From Oceanobacter mangrovi (GTDB lineage: Bacteria; Pseudomonadota; Gammaproteobacteria; Pseudomonadales; Oceanobacteraceae): a stretch of 64,000 nt of DNA. The DNA lies in the NCBI RefSeq assembly GCF_019740315.1, contig NZ_JAHXZR010000009.1, positions 163,325 through 227,324 on the forward strand. The letters run 5' to 3'. Both the position numbers and the translations under genes were made by a program. Positions 19,662 to 28,110 of this stretch are shown piece by piece. The notes below the pieces were generated by a model. That model was not told where the DNA came from. It saw only the letters and a list, made by a program, of their open reading frames with translations, and made no database searches. How positions within the stretch are numbered: position 1 is the stretch's first letter; every line of letters starts with the position of its first letter.

Positions 19662-20141
19662 TTGGATATGATCATGAATGGAAAAAATATGAGCACGATT
19701 GGAAAGTCACTGGCAGCTGCCAGCATGCTGTGTTTGTCGATGATGGCTGCGGTTAGCCATGCCGAGTCTGCTTTGACTGTCAAGGATGCCTACGTGCGTG
19801 CGCCGATTCCGGGTAAGCAAATAACGGCGGCTTTTATGTCTATCAGCAACAGCGGTCAGGGTTCCGACAAGCTGGTTTCAGCCAGTGCGCCATGGGCGCA
19901 GAAAATTGAGTTGCATACTCATATGCATGAGAACGGCACCATGAAGATGCGTCAGGTTGACAGCATTGGAGTGAACGCCGGGACTACAACGACCTTGCAA
20001 CCCGGTGGCTTGCATCTGATGATTTTTGGTCTGGCACAACCGCTACCAGCGACGGTTGGCGGTCAACTACCGCTGGAGTTGTGCTTTGCCGCGGCAGGTT
20101 GCCAACAAGTGTCAGCAACTCTGGTTGATATGCGCATGTAA
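19662..20141 (+). CDS. PCu(A)C-type periplasmic copper chaperone
   Basis: A probable Cu(I) chaperone for cytochrome oxidase assembly. The up to 159-residue protein has a signal peptide ending near VSHAESA and a cupredoxin-like DUF461 domain. The copper motif is visible as IELHTHMHENGTMKMRQV, with a second His/Met pair in GGLHLMIFGL. Three closely spaced ATGs (19662, 19674, 19689) are possible starts; the last, after GGAAAAAAT, gives the most typical signal peptide. No ScoI or oxidase gene is adjacent. Confidence 0.85.
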   Translation: MDMIMNGKNMSTIGKSLAAASMLCLSMMAAVSHAESALTVKDAYVRAPIPGKQITAAFMSISNSGQGSDKLVSASAPWAQKIELHTHMHENGTMKMRQVDSIGVNAGTTTTLQPGGLHLMIFGLAQPLPATVGGQLPLELCFAAAGCQQVSATLVDMRM

Positions 20142-20210
20142 TGCCGTCTCGGTAAACTGGCTATAGAGGTAACCTGGCTATAGATCCTGGACAGGTGGAA
20201 ACACGGGGCG

Positions 20211-20447
20211 TTAATAATTATCCAGATCACCTGACATTACGTCATTTTCCAGCTGGTCACCGGCAATGCGGTGGCCTTCGCTGGCCCACTCACCGAGATC
20301 GATCAATTTGCAGCGCTCACTGCAGAAGGGGCGAAAACGGTTTTCCGGTTTCCACTCTACTTCGTTCTTACAGGTCGGGCATTGTACCCGGGTGACCGAG
20401 TCGTTGGCGGCGCTTGTTTGCCGGGTATTTTGCGGTTTGGAAGTCAT
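20211..20447 (-). CDS. yacG: DNA gyrase inhibitor YacG (zinc-binding)
   Basis: A small zinc protein reported to inhibit DNA gyrase. The 78-residue product has the four-Cys zinc site [10 protein letters not shown]...FCSERC and the conserved [14 protein letters not shown] tail. The N-terminal ~18 residues are polar and not conserved. ATG at 20447 was chosen; another lies 33 bases upstream. It follows coaE, as in most gammaproteobacteria. Confidence 0.92.
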   Translation of the reverse strand: MTSKPQNTRQTSAANDSVTRVQCPTCKNEVEWKPENRFRPFCSERCKLIDLGEWASEGHRIAGDQLENDVMSGDLDNY

Positions 20448-20496
20448 AGGCTTGCGGTGCGTAACTGGATAAGCGGCCAATGATAACGGATTCAGT

Positions 20497-21102
20497 TCAG
20501 TCCTGCGCGCTGGCTAGCTGCAGGTACGTCTGGTGTAGCTGTCTTAACTGCTGATAGAGGTCTGCCAGAGAGCGACTGTTATTAACCACATCATCAGCTT
20601 TGCCCAGGCGGTCTGTGCGATTCAGCTGCGATTGCATAATACGGCGAATCTGCTCTTCGCTGTTACCGTCGCGCTGGCTGGCGCGTAATAATTGCACCTC
20701 TTCCGGAACATCAACGACCAGGCTGCGATTGACCAGCTGATATTGGCCGCTTTCGAATAACAGTGGTGAGGCGAGAATGACATAAGGTGAGCGGGCGCTA
20801 TTCAGGCGCTCGATAGTCAGCTGGCGAATCGCGGGGTGGGTGATGGCTTCCAGCAGGCGCCGTTCTTCAGGATTGGCAAACACGCGCTGGCGCAGCCAGG
20901 CGCGATCCAGTTCGCCATTGGCCAGCAACACCTCATCACCAAACTGCTGCTGAATTTGCTTTAAGGCAGGCTGCCCAGCCTGCACGACTTCGCGGGCAAT
21001 TACATCGGAATCAACGACTTCGATGCCTTGCTGTTGCAAATAATCAGAGGCGGCGGTTTTACCAGAACCAATGCCACCAGTGAGCCCCAGAATCCAGACC
21101 AT
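20497..21102 (-). CDS. coaE: Dephospho-CoA kinase
   Basis: Phosphorylates dephospho-CoA in the last step of CoA synthesis. The 201-residue protein starts with the P-loop [17 protein letters not shown] and contains [12 protein letters not shown] and the HPAIRQ and SPLLFES segments. The ATG at 21102 begins 5 bases after the pilD stop; an open extension upstream overlaps pilD and is rejected. Confidence 0.95.
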   Translation of the reverse strand: MVWILGLTGGIGSGKTAASDYLQQQGIEVVDSDVIAREVVQAGQPALKQIQQQFGDEVLLANGELDRAWLRQRVFANPEERRLLEAITHPAIRQLTIERLNSARSPYVILASPLLFESGQYQLVNRSLVVDVPEEVQLLRASQRDGNSEEQIRRIMQSQLNRTDRLGKADDVVNNSRSLADLYQQLRQLHQTYLQLASAQD

Positions 21103-21107
21103 AAATA

Positions 21108-21995
21108 TCAGAAGTTTCCGAGGTACAGGCCGATGATATCCTGTCCCCACAGGGCTGCGATCCAGCCAGCAGCAGCTAAATAAGGGCCAAATGGAATCGG
21201 CAGGTTTTTATCGCGGCCCAGAATCATAATGCCTGCGATACCAACGACGGCACCAACAGCGGAAGACAGCAGAATAATCAGCAGCAGCTGCTGGAATCCC
21301 AACCAGGCTCCTAGGGCGGCCAATAGTTTGAAGTCACCAAAGCCCATGCCTTCCTTGCCGGTTACCAGTTTGAAAATCCAGAACACACTCCAGAGGCTCA
21401 GATAGCCAAGCACTGCCCCCCAAACAGCAGAGTTCAGATCGGTAAACATGCCAAATGCATTACAAATCAGCCCCAGCCAAAGCAGCCCAAGCGTCATGGT
21501 GTCTGGCAAAATCTGATGGTCGATATCAATTACGGACATGGCAATCAATAGCCAGGTGAACATCAACATTGCCAGCAACGGCAGCCCCCACGGGAATTGC
21601 CAGATCAGCACGCTGCTCAGAACGGCAGTGACGATTTCAACAATAGGGTAACGCCAGCCAATTCGGGTTCCACAACCAGAACATTTACCTTTTAACAGCA
21701 AGAAGCTGACGACAGGAATATTCTGCCAGGCTCGCACCGGAGCCTGACATTTGGGGCAGTGGGAATCCGGCTTGATCAGATTAAAAGGCTTCGACAGATC
21801 ATCCAGTGCCGGATGAGCCGGCAGTTGATCCAGTTCCAGGCAATCACGTTTCCACTGCCGAAACATCATCACCGGCAAACGTAAAATAACTACATTGAGG
21901 AAGCTGCCAACCAGCAGCGACAAAACAGCAACAGAAATCAGTTGGGATGCCCAACTGGAGCCGAGCCAGTTGAGCAATTGCAAAATAGAATTCAT
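21108..21995 (-). CDS. pilD: Type IV prepilin peptidase / N-methyltransferase
   Basis: An inner-membrane aspartic protease that cleaves prepilins after the conserved Gly and N-methylates the new N-terminus. The 295-residue protein has the N-terminal DiS_P_DiS segment with two CxxC pairs (CPKCQAPVRAW and CSGCGTRIGW). The two catalytic aspartates are in VIDIDHQILPD and GMGFGDFKLLA, within about eight membrane helices. It lies directly downstream of pilC, 14 bases apart. Confidence 0.95.
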   Translation of the reverse strand: MNSILQLLNWLGSSWASQLISVAVLSLLVGSFLNVVILRLPVMMFRQWKRDCLELDQLPAHPALDDLSKPFNLIKPDSHCPKCQAPVRAWQNIPVVSFLLLKGKCSGCGTRIGWRYPIVEIVTAVLSSVLIWQFPWGLPLLAMLMFTWLLIAMSVIDIDHQILPDTMTLGLLWLGLICNAFGMFTDLNSAVWGAVLGYLSLWSVFWIFKLVTGKEGMGFGDFKLLAALGAWLGFQQLLLIILLSSAVGAVVGIAGIMILGRDKNLPIPFGPYLAAAGWIAALWGQDIIGLYLGNF

Positions 21996-22009
21996 CGCTT
22001 ATCCGCAAG

Positions 22010-23236
22010 TTACAGTGCATTACCGATCTGGAAGATCGGCAGATACATGGAAATTACCAATCCACCCACTACAACCCCCAGAAAAGCCATAATCATTGGT
22101 TCCATCATGGCCGTTAAACCGTCGACAGATTCGTCCACTTCGGTTTCATAATAACTGGCGGCTTTATCCAACATGGCATCGAGAGCGCCAGACTCCTCGC
22201 CAATGGAAGTCATCTGGATCACCATATTAGGGAATACATTGGTTGCTCGCATGGCAAAGTGCATTTGCTGACCATTGGAAACTTCCTGGCGAACAGACAA
22301 TACCGCATCCCGATAAAGCTTGTTACCAACAGCACCTGCAACCGATTGCAAGGCTTCAACCAGAGGTACACCGGCGGCGAAGGTGGTTGATAAGACCCGG
22401 GCAAAGCGGGCCACGGCTGCTTTATGAAGAATTGGTCCGAATACCGGGAATTTCAGGAAAATCAGGTCCATTTGATCGCGAAATTTGGGTGAGTTTTTAA
22501 TCGCTGTTTTATAGGCAAACACCAGTCCGGCGATAACAGCTACGGCCATAAACCAGTATTTTTGTAATCCATCGGAAAGAAAAATTACAAACTGGGTTGG
22601 CGCTGGCAGTTCAGAGCCAAAACTTTCGAACATGCCCTGAAAAGTCGGCACCACCTTGATCAACAGAATGGCAGTTACAATCGCGGCAACAATCAATACT
22701 GTGATCGGATAACCCATGGCTTTTTTGAGTTTGGATTTCAAAGCCTCGGATTTTTCCTTGTAGATAGCAACCTTGTCGAGCATGGTTTCCAAAGCACCGG
22801 ATTGCTCGCCAGACTCCACCAAGTTACAGGTCAGCTCGTCGAAATGCTCAGGGTGCTGTTTAAGGGAGGAAGCGAAGTCGTTACCGGCGGCGACATTGTC
22901 ACGAAGCTCGAGTATCAGTTTTTTCATCGCAAGGTTGTCTACGCCATCCGCAACGATCTCAAATGACTGCACCAGCGGCACACCGGCTTTGATCATGGTT
23001 GCCATTTGGCGGGTAAAAAAGGTGATGTCTGCTGTTTTTATTTTCTTTTTGCTGCTCCCCCCCAGACCAAACATGGGCTGGGCCTTGCGTTTAACCTTTT
23101 CTGGCTGAATGCCCTGTTTACGTAGCTGAGCCTTGACCATAGCCATATTCTGGCCAGACAGCGTACCACTTATCTTCTGACCGCGCCGGTTGACGCCTTC
23201 CCAGGCGAATTCAATGCTTTTTGCTTTTTGGGCCAT
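22010..23236 (-). CDS. pilC: Type IV pilus inner-membrane platform protein PilC
   Basis: Platform protein that couples the PilB and PilT motors to pilin addition. The 408-residue protein has two GspF domains, each followed by membrane helices; signatures are FTRQMATMIKAGVPLVQSFEIV and FARVLSTTFAAGVPLVEALQSV, and the C-terminus has EPMIMAFLGVVVGGLVISMYLPIF. It is 34 bases downstream of pilB. Confidence 0.95.
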   Translation of the reverse strand: MAQKAKSIEFAWEGVNRRGQKISGTLSGQNMAMVKAQLRKQGIQPEKVKRKAQPMFGLGGSSKKKIKTADITFFTRQMATMIKAGVPLVQSFEIVADGVDNLAMKKLILELRDNVAAGNDFASSLKQHPEHFDELTCNLVESGEQSGALETMLDKVAIYKEKSEALKSKLKKAMGYPITVLIVAAIVTAILLIKVVPTFQGMFESFGSELPAPTQFVIFLSDGLQKYWFMAVAVIAGLVFAYKTAIKNSPKFRDQMDLIFLKFPVFGPILHKAAVARFARVLSTTFAAGVPLVEALQSVAGAVGNKLYRDAVLSVRQEVSNGQQMHFAMRATNVFPNMVIQMTSIGEESGALDAMLDKAASYYETEVDESVDGLTAMMEPMIMAFLGVVVGGLVISMYLPIFQIGNAL

Positions 23237-23270
23237 AGCTGCTAACTGCCTCTACCATTCTGTCGCTGGG

Positions 23271-24962
23271 TTAGTCTGTGGTAACACGGTTGGCCTCTTC
23301 CAGACTGGTCATCCCCTGGGCGACCTTCATCAGGGCTGACGTCCGTAAATTATTAAAGCCTTCTTTACGTGCAACGTCAGCGATTTCAATTGAATTACCG
23401 CCTTCCATGATAATACGAGAGAGTGCATCGGTTATTTTAACTACTTCGTAAATACCAACACGGCCTTTATAGCCATGGCTGCACATCTCACAGCCTACCG
23501 GCTGATAGATTTCAGCGGTTTCCAGCATTTCCTCGGTGAAACCGGTTTCCAGCAAGGCTTCTCTGGGAATGTCAGCAGGCTTTTTGCAATTTTTACACAA
23601 ACGACGGGCCAGACGCTGGGCAATAATCAAGGAAACCGAGGTTGCAATGTTAAATGATGGCACCCCCATGTTGGCCAGACGGGTAATGGTTTCCGGAGCA
23701 CTGTTGGTGTGCAGGGTTGATAACACCAGGTGGCCGGTTTGGGCGGCCTTGATCGCAATAGAGGCGGTCTCAAGATCCCGAATTTCCCCCACCATGATCA
23801 CGTCCGGGTCCTGACGCAGGAAGGAGCGTAGCGCTGCAGCAAAGTCCAGGCCGACTTTGGGGTTAACGTTAACCTGGTTAATTCCTTCGAGGTTGATCTC
23901 TGCCGGGTCTTCGGCCGTCGAGATATTGGTGCCTTCTTCGTTAAGAATATTCAGGCCCGTATAGAGGGAAACTGTTTTACCTGAGCCGGTTGGGCCAGTA
24001 ACCAGAATCATGCCTTGCGGCTTGGAAAGAGCGTGCATATACAACTCTTTTTGAGCCGGCTCGTAACCCAGCATATCAATGCCCAACTGGGCAGACGACG
24101 GGTCCAGAATCCGCAATACAATCTTTTCGCCAAACAGGGTTGGCAAGGTGTTTACCCGGAAGTCGATAGCCTTGGTTTTGGATATCCGCATCTTGATACG
24201 GCCATCCTGAGGAATGCGCCTCTCGGAAATGTCCATTTGTGACATTACTTTAAGACGGGCTGCGATCTTGCCAGTCAAGGATACGGGGGGCTTGGCAACC
24301 TCGTGCAATATACCGTCGGTGCGGTAACGAACCCGGTAACGTTTTTCATAGGGCTCGAAGTGAATATCCGAAGATCCCATTTTGATGGCGTCCAATAGCA
24401 TTTTATTGACGAAACGTACGATAGGGGCATCGTCACCAGTATTTTGATTCGACTGCTCCTTATCCTCGGCATTGGGATCTTCAAGATCTACGTCGTCCAG
24501 TTCGGAGTCCAGATCATCCATACTGGTGTCGTTGGCGGCCAATAATTTGGTAACGGCACCCGCCAATTTTGTATGGTCAACTATGACTGACTCAATGTTC
24601 ATACCGGTACTGAACTTGAATTCGTCAATCGACTGAATACGGGTGGGATCACTTTGAGCGACAAATAAGCGGCTGCCGCGTGCAACCAGCGGAATAATCT
24701 GGTGTTTTTCGATCAGCTCGGCACTGACCAGTTCTTTGGGGATATTGTCGAAATCAAACGCATCCAGATCCAGCAAGGGCAAACCAAATTCTTCGCTGGC
24801 AATTTTAGCCAGGGCATCGCCACGAATCAGGCCGGAATTGGCGGCCGTCGCAATAAAACCCTGTTTATGCTCTGTTGCCTGAGTGAGTAAAATCTGGACT
24901 TGCTCCGCACTCAACAGGGATTTATCAACCAAGCGCTTGGGGATACCGGTAAGAACGGCCAT
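23271..24962 (-). CDS. pilB: Type IV pilus assembly ATPase PilB
   Basis: Hexameric cytoplasmic ATPase that drives pilus extension. The 563-residue protein has an N-terminal GspE_N domain and a C-terminal secretion ATPase domain. Walker A is GPTGSGKTVSLYTGL, the Asp box lies around STAEDPAEINLEGINQ, Walker B is PDVIMVGEIRDLETA, the His box is TGHLVLSTLHTNSAPETI, and a zinc tetracysteine runs from LCKNCKKP to CEMCSHGYKGR. It heads the pilB-pilC-pilD-coaE-yacG run. Confidence 0.96.
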   Translation of the reverse strand: MAVLTGIPKRLVDKSLLSAEQVQILLTQATEHKQGFIATAANSGLIRGDALAKIASEEFGLPLLDLDAFDFDNIPKELVSAELIEKHQIIPLVARGSRLFVAQSDPTRIQSIDEFKFSTGMNIESVIVDHTKLAGAVTKLLAANDTSMDDLDSELDDVDLEDPNAEDKEQSNQNTGDDAPIVRFVNKMLLDAIKMGSSDIHFEPYEKRYRVRYRTDGILHEVAKPPVSLTGKIAARLKVMSQMDISERRIPQDGRIKMRISKTKAIDFRVNTLPTLFGEKIVLRILDPSSAQLGIDMLGYEPAQKELYMHALSKPQGMILVTGPTGSGKTVSLYTGLNILNEEGTNISTAEDPAEINLEGINQVNVNPKVGLDFAAALRSFLRQDPDVIMVGEIRDLETASIAIKAAQTGHLVLSTLHTNSAPETITRLANMGVPSFNIATSVSLIIAQRLARRLCKNCKKPADIPREALLETGFTEEMLETAEIYQPVGCEMCSHGYKGRVGIYEVVKITDALSRIIMEGGNSIEIADVARKEGFNNLRTSALMKVAQGMTSLEEANRVTTD

Positions 24963-25046
24963 GTTCGGGCTTCTCTACAGCAAATGAAACTGGAACTCAA
25001 CATAACAGACAGGACGAACGCAAACCAGTATCCAAGCCTCAATCTG

Positions 25047-25502
25047 CTAGTTCATTCTTGGTAGATAGCGTAGATCCAGCGTTCCTGCAGCGGATGTCCA
25101 TTTAACGATTCCGTTGCTAGAGCGTGTCGGTTGCAGGTAATAGGTTTTTCCGGCAATGGGACTTGGTACCCCGTCGCTGGTAGAGGCGAATAGAATTTCC
25201 AGTTCGCCATCTGCATTAATGGTAATAGATTTTACGTTATCACCGGCATAGTCTTCTGGGTCTTTGGAAATACCAGAGTAGTCAGCAAGGGCATCGATAT
25301 CAGCAGGCAGCTTTGCATATCGTGCGGTATATTCATTGATATACAGTTGCAGAGGGCGGCTAACGGACAGGGATTTGGTAGTTTCTGTTCTTAGTATGTA
25401 TTCGTTGTATTGTGGGATTGCGACTGAGGCCAAAATACCAATAATCGCAATTACGATCATTAACTCAATCAGGGTAAAACCATGTTGGCGGCTGAAGTTC
25501 AT
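25047..25502 (-). CDS. Type IV pilin (second of a tandem pair), cysteine-free
   Basis: A 151-residue prepilin: short leader MNFSRQHG, then [20 protein letters not shown] with Glu at +5 of the mature chain. The body shares blocks with the neighbouring pilin ([25 protein letters not shown], and [14 protein letters not shown]) but is otherwise diverged. There is no cysteine, so the C-terminal disulfide loop typical of Pseudomonas PilA is absent. It lies downstream of the terminator that follows the first pilin, so it may be expressed at a lower level by read-through or from its own promoter. Confidence 0.9.
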   Translation of the reverse strand: MNFSRQHGFTLIELMIVIAIIGILASVAIPQYNEYILRTETTKSLSVSRPLQLYINEYTARYAKLPADIDALADYSGISKDPEDYAGDNVKSITINADGELEILFASTSDGVPSPIAGKTYYLQPTRSSNGIVKWTSAAGTLDLRYLPRMN

Positions 25503-25562
25503 GGATCACCTCAATACAGCTTGATTTAATTGACAGGTGTTTACATTTCTATGTTAGCTAAT

Positions 25563-25590
25563 AAAAAAGCCCGCCGTAGCGGGCTTTTAA
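25563..25590 (-). terminator. Terminator after the first pilin gene
   Basis: On the minus strand the stem AAGCCCGC/GCGGGCTT (within 25567-25587) with a short TAC loop is followed by TTTTTTAT. It lies about 10 bases after the stop of the upstream pilin and separates the two pilin genes. Confidence 0.85.
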
Positions 25591-25600
25591 ATTGATCGAC

Positions 25601-26068
25601 TTACTTCAGTTTTGGAACGTATTTGTCGTCAATAGGGTCAGCACCGTCAGCAGAAGTGCTCCAAGTTACTACACCACTGCTAGACAGTGCAGCAGACAGG
25701 AAGTAGGTTTTTCCTGCGATTGCAGCAGGAACACCATTTGCAGCGGTGTCGAAAGTTACAGTGGCATCCAAGGCATCGGAGGCGTAGTTGGTGATAGTGA
25801 TGTCGGCTACATTGCCAGCTGCGTAGCCAGTCTCGTCAGCGCCAGAGTAGTCAGTCAAATCGCCGCTTGCTGCAGGCAAAGAAGAATAACGAGCGGCATA
25901 TTCGCTAACAGCCAGCTGCAGAGGACGAGCTGCAGACAGGGAGTTGGTAGCTTCGGTACGCAGGATATAGTCTTGGTACTGAGGAATAGCAACGGCAGCC
26001 AGAATACCGATGATCGCAATAACGATCATCAATTCGATCAGGGTAAAACCTTTTTGTACAGATTTCAT
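25601..26068 (-). CDS. pilA: Type IV major pilin PilA, cysteine-free
   Basis: Probable major subunit of the type IV pilus. The 155-residue prepilin has a basic leader MKSVQKG, the cleavage site before [20 protein letters not shown] and Glu5. The rest is rich in Ala, Ser, Asp and Tyr with a conserved [19 protein letters not shown] helix and [13 protein letters not shown]. It has no cysteine. ATG at 26068 is preceded by GGAGATTCACT. A sigma-54-like promoter lies about 170 bases upstream, and a terminator follows, consistent with an independently and strongly expressed gene. The major-pilin call rests on that context. Confidence 0.9.
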   Translation of the reverse strand: MKSVQKGFTLIELMIVIAIIGILAAVAIPQYQDYILRTEATNSLSAARPLQLAVSEYAARYSSLPAASGDLTDYSGADETGYAAGNVADITITNYASDALDATVTFDTAANGVPAAIAGKTYFLSAALSSSGVVTWSTSADGADPIDDKYVPKLK

Positions 26069-26237
26069 AGTGAATCTCCACTCTCTCAAAGTTCGGTATC
26101 AATCATTGACACCATTAATAATAAAACGTCAGGCGAAGCGTTCTGTTTTGTTGGCGTGACAAAACAGTTAAAGCAACCGCACGGGGGAAATGGTTGAGGG
26201 GTATTTCCAATCCGACGTCCTGCTTCAGAAATTTATA

Positions 26238-26253
26238 TGCGATTGCTGTGCCA
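26238..26253 (-). promoter_or_regulatory. Sigma-54-type promoter of pilA
   Basis: Read on the minus strand this is TGGCACAGCAATCGCA, matching the -24/-12 consensus TGGCAC-N5-TTGCA with one mismatch in the -12 box. It is about 170 bases upstream of the pilA ATG. In Pseudomonas pilA is transcribed by RpoN with the PilS/PilR two-component system, so the assignment fits; a start site mapped experimentally is lacking. Confidence 0.65.
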
Positions 26254-26368
26254 ACTTTGAAAATACCATAAAGCCCCTGATTGTTGTGAAGTATCTCACG
26301 AATACGACATGGTTTGTGTCAAAACAAACCTGAGTTGCACAGTCGGGTTAGGCGAGGGTGGGGCTAAA

Positions 26369-26385
26369 GTGACAAATATTGTCAC
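26369..26385. promoter_or_regulatory. 17-bp palindrome upstream of the pilA sigma-54 promoter
   Basis: GTGACAAATATTGTCAC is a perfect inverted repeat with an odd centre, about 115 bases upstream of the -24 box. Enhancer sites for sigma-54 activators usually lie 80-200 bases upstream, and PilR sites in Pseudomonas contain a TGTC core, present on both arms. A PilR site is an inference. Confidence 0.5.
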
Positions 26386-26600
26386 TCGGGTTTGGTTGGT
26401 GACGCTTTTCAGGGCAGCAGGGGTATTCAGATTGCTTTATTGGTTTAAATATCGACTTTTGAAATCCTGATCTGGATCAAAAATACAATTGCGCTATTAG
26501 CTTCATGAGAACTGCTTCTCAAATCAGATTGATGTTGGATTGTCCGGCAATCTTGTTTCTGGATTTCTAGACGTTTTGAGGATTTTAAAGCGACGTTTTT

Positions 26601-26693
26601 TGTCACGACATGTCGTGAGCGCGCAAAGGTTTGGTAAGTGTCATCCCGGCGAGCGTTGTTGCCGATGTTGTTTAGACCAGACATGTTTGGCCA
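26601..26693. repeat. Decayed REP pair
   Basis: The left hairpin is intact (TCACGACATGTCGTGA at 26603-26618) but its CCCTACG foot is replaced by GCGCGCA. The right arm at 26671-26693 is a degraded copy of the second hairpin type (TAGACCAGACATGTTTGG). It appears to be an old member of the BIME family next to an intact copy. Confidence 0.7.
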
Positions 26694-26720
26694 AGAGTGT
26701 GAGGTTTATGCGGCCTGTTT

Positions 26721-26794
26721 TGTCACGGCATGCCGTGACCCTACGAATTGGAGTATTTAAACCATCTTCGTAGGGTCCAGTCATACCCGGACAA
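26721..26794. repeat. BIME (inverted REP pair)
   Basis: Left hairpin TCACGGCATGCCGTGA with the CCCTACG foot, an AT-rich linker with TATTTAAA, then CGTAGGG and a mildly degraded second hairpin ending ACAA. It is 10 bases past the 3' end of the lipoprotein gene and could act as its transcript end. Confidence 0.85.
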
Positions 26795-26803
26795 GCGTGC
26801 CGA

Positions 26804-28084
26804 TTATTCCGCCGACAGGAAGCTGATTTTTTGAGGAATCAGTTCCAGGTTGACGTATTCACCGTTCTGGCTGTTGGTGTCGGTATCCAGTACCAGCAGG
26901 CCAGGATTGTCGCTGTTAGCCACGCCGACCCACAGGCGGCTGTCGGTATCGATGGTGATGTCAGTCAGCGTCAGCGCGTCATTATCCGCCAGGCTGGTAT
27001 CGGAATTCAGAGCAGCCTGAATATCCACTTGCTCAGGGGCATCATCAGAAGTTGGGTCCATCTGATACAACCAGGTGTTGATGGTGGTGTAGCCCTGCTC
27101 CATATTGGCAGTGAAATAAAGCAGGTTGTCGCTGGCGACGGTCACATCACTGATGTGGTAGTAGATGGCGGTATCGCCGCTGGTGTCGTTCAGGGTTTCC
27201 AGTGTGGTGTTGTCGACCAGGCTGGTCACTGCGAACGTAGAAGCATCAATTTCGTCAATGCCTACGCCGCTGTTGCTTGAATAAGGACCGTGGCCGGAGA
27301 TATACAGGACGCCGTTGTTTTCAACAATGGTTCCCGGGTTGGTGACGTTCAGCTCGATACCTTGCAGGCCGTCGGTCTGTGGGTCGGTATCCACTTCGGT
27401 CAGTGTCTCCAGATCAATCACGGCAACGTAGGCTGTTTGCGGCGCCCAGTAGGCATTCAGGCGTTGCATCAGTACGAACAGGTAGCCGTTGGATATTACT
27501 GCATCGGCCATGTTGGGAGCGCTGGCAGCAAGGTCGCCGGTTACTGTGTAGGCAGACAGGTCTACTTCCGCCACTTTGAAATCGCTGGATTTGGTAGCTG
27601 AAGTATCTACTTGCCAAACACTGGTAGCACCGTAGCGGATAACCCAGGCCAGATCGTCGTCCTGATGCACCAGGGTGTAAGGGTTGGCAGTGGTATCCGC
27701 GTTGGTATCGTTAACGGAATAGGTCCAGCCCTTGTGGATTGACCATTTGTCGTTGCTGCCAAGCTGGGTGCTGAACTGGCTGGTTGTACCTGTGGTGCGG
27801 TTGAAGTAGTACAGCTGGTTGTTGTAGCTGTCGATTGAATAATTGGTCTCGGTATCCGTCAGGATGGACAGGTTGGCGTTACGATCATCGGCCAGGTTAC
27901 CAATGGTGACCTGTGAACTGTCGTAGTTGGAGCTGGTGCTGAAAACGACATAGTTTTCACTGTCCAGATCGGCCGAAACCGGAAAGTCTGATGAAGAACT
28001 ACTGTCTGAGCCACAGCCTGTCAACAGCAAACCGCTGCTTGCCAGTGCGAGCAGGGCCGCTTTGTTAGGGATCATTGAATTCAT
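26804..28084 (-). CDS. Secreted lipoprotein, probable beta-propeller, in the cobalamin module
   Basis: A 426-residue protein not assignable to a named family by eye. The signal peptide ends in the lipobox LTGC (Cys24), followed by a Ser/Asp linker GSDSSSSSDFP whose Asp/Ser content suits outer-membrane sorting. The rest is beta-rich, without long helices, and has repeated blade-like strands: DDLAWVIRY, NGYLFVLMQ, NGVLYISGHGPY, DNLLYFTANM, DSRLWVGVAN, GLLVLDTDT. This pattern suggests a six- to eight-bladed beta-propeller. It lies 26 bases downstream of the btuB-like gene, in the same riboswitch-controlled unit. In Bacteroides, BtuG is a surface beta-propeller lipoprotein that captures B12 for BtuB; a similar job here is an inference from architecture and position. 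Confidence 0.7.
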   Translation of the reverse strand: MNSMIPNKAALLALASSGLLLTGCGSDSSSSSDFPVSADLDSENYVVFSTSSNYDSSQVTIGNLADDRNANLSILTDTETNYSIDSYNNQLYYFNRTTGTTSQFSTQLGSNDKWSIHKGWTYSVNDTNADTTANPYTLVHQDDDLAWVIRYGATSVWQVDTSATKSSDFKVAEVDLSAYTVTGDLAASAPNMADAVISNGYLFVLMQRLNAYWAPQTAYVAVIDLETLTEVDTDPQTDGLQGIELNVTNPGTIVENNGVLYISGHGPYSSNSGVGIDEIDASTFAVTSLVDNTTLETLNDTSGDTAIYYHISDVTVASDNLLYFTANMEQGYTTINTWLYQMDPTSDDAPEQVDIQAALNSDTSLADNDALTLTDITIDTDSRLWVGVANSDNPGLLVLDTDTNSQNGEYVNLELIPQKISFLSAE

Positions 28085-28110
28085 GATGGTTCCTTATTAT
28101 GGCGGAAAGA

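Noticed and set aside
19424..19783. 119-codon minus-strand frame between prmA and the copper chaperone gene
   Set aside because: It overlaps the start of the chaperone gene on the other strand and shows no conserved pattern; it spans the promoter region of both genes.
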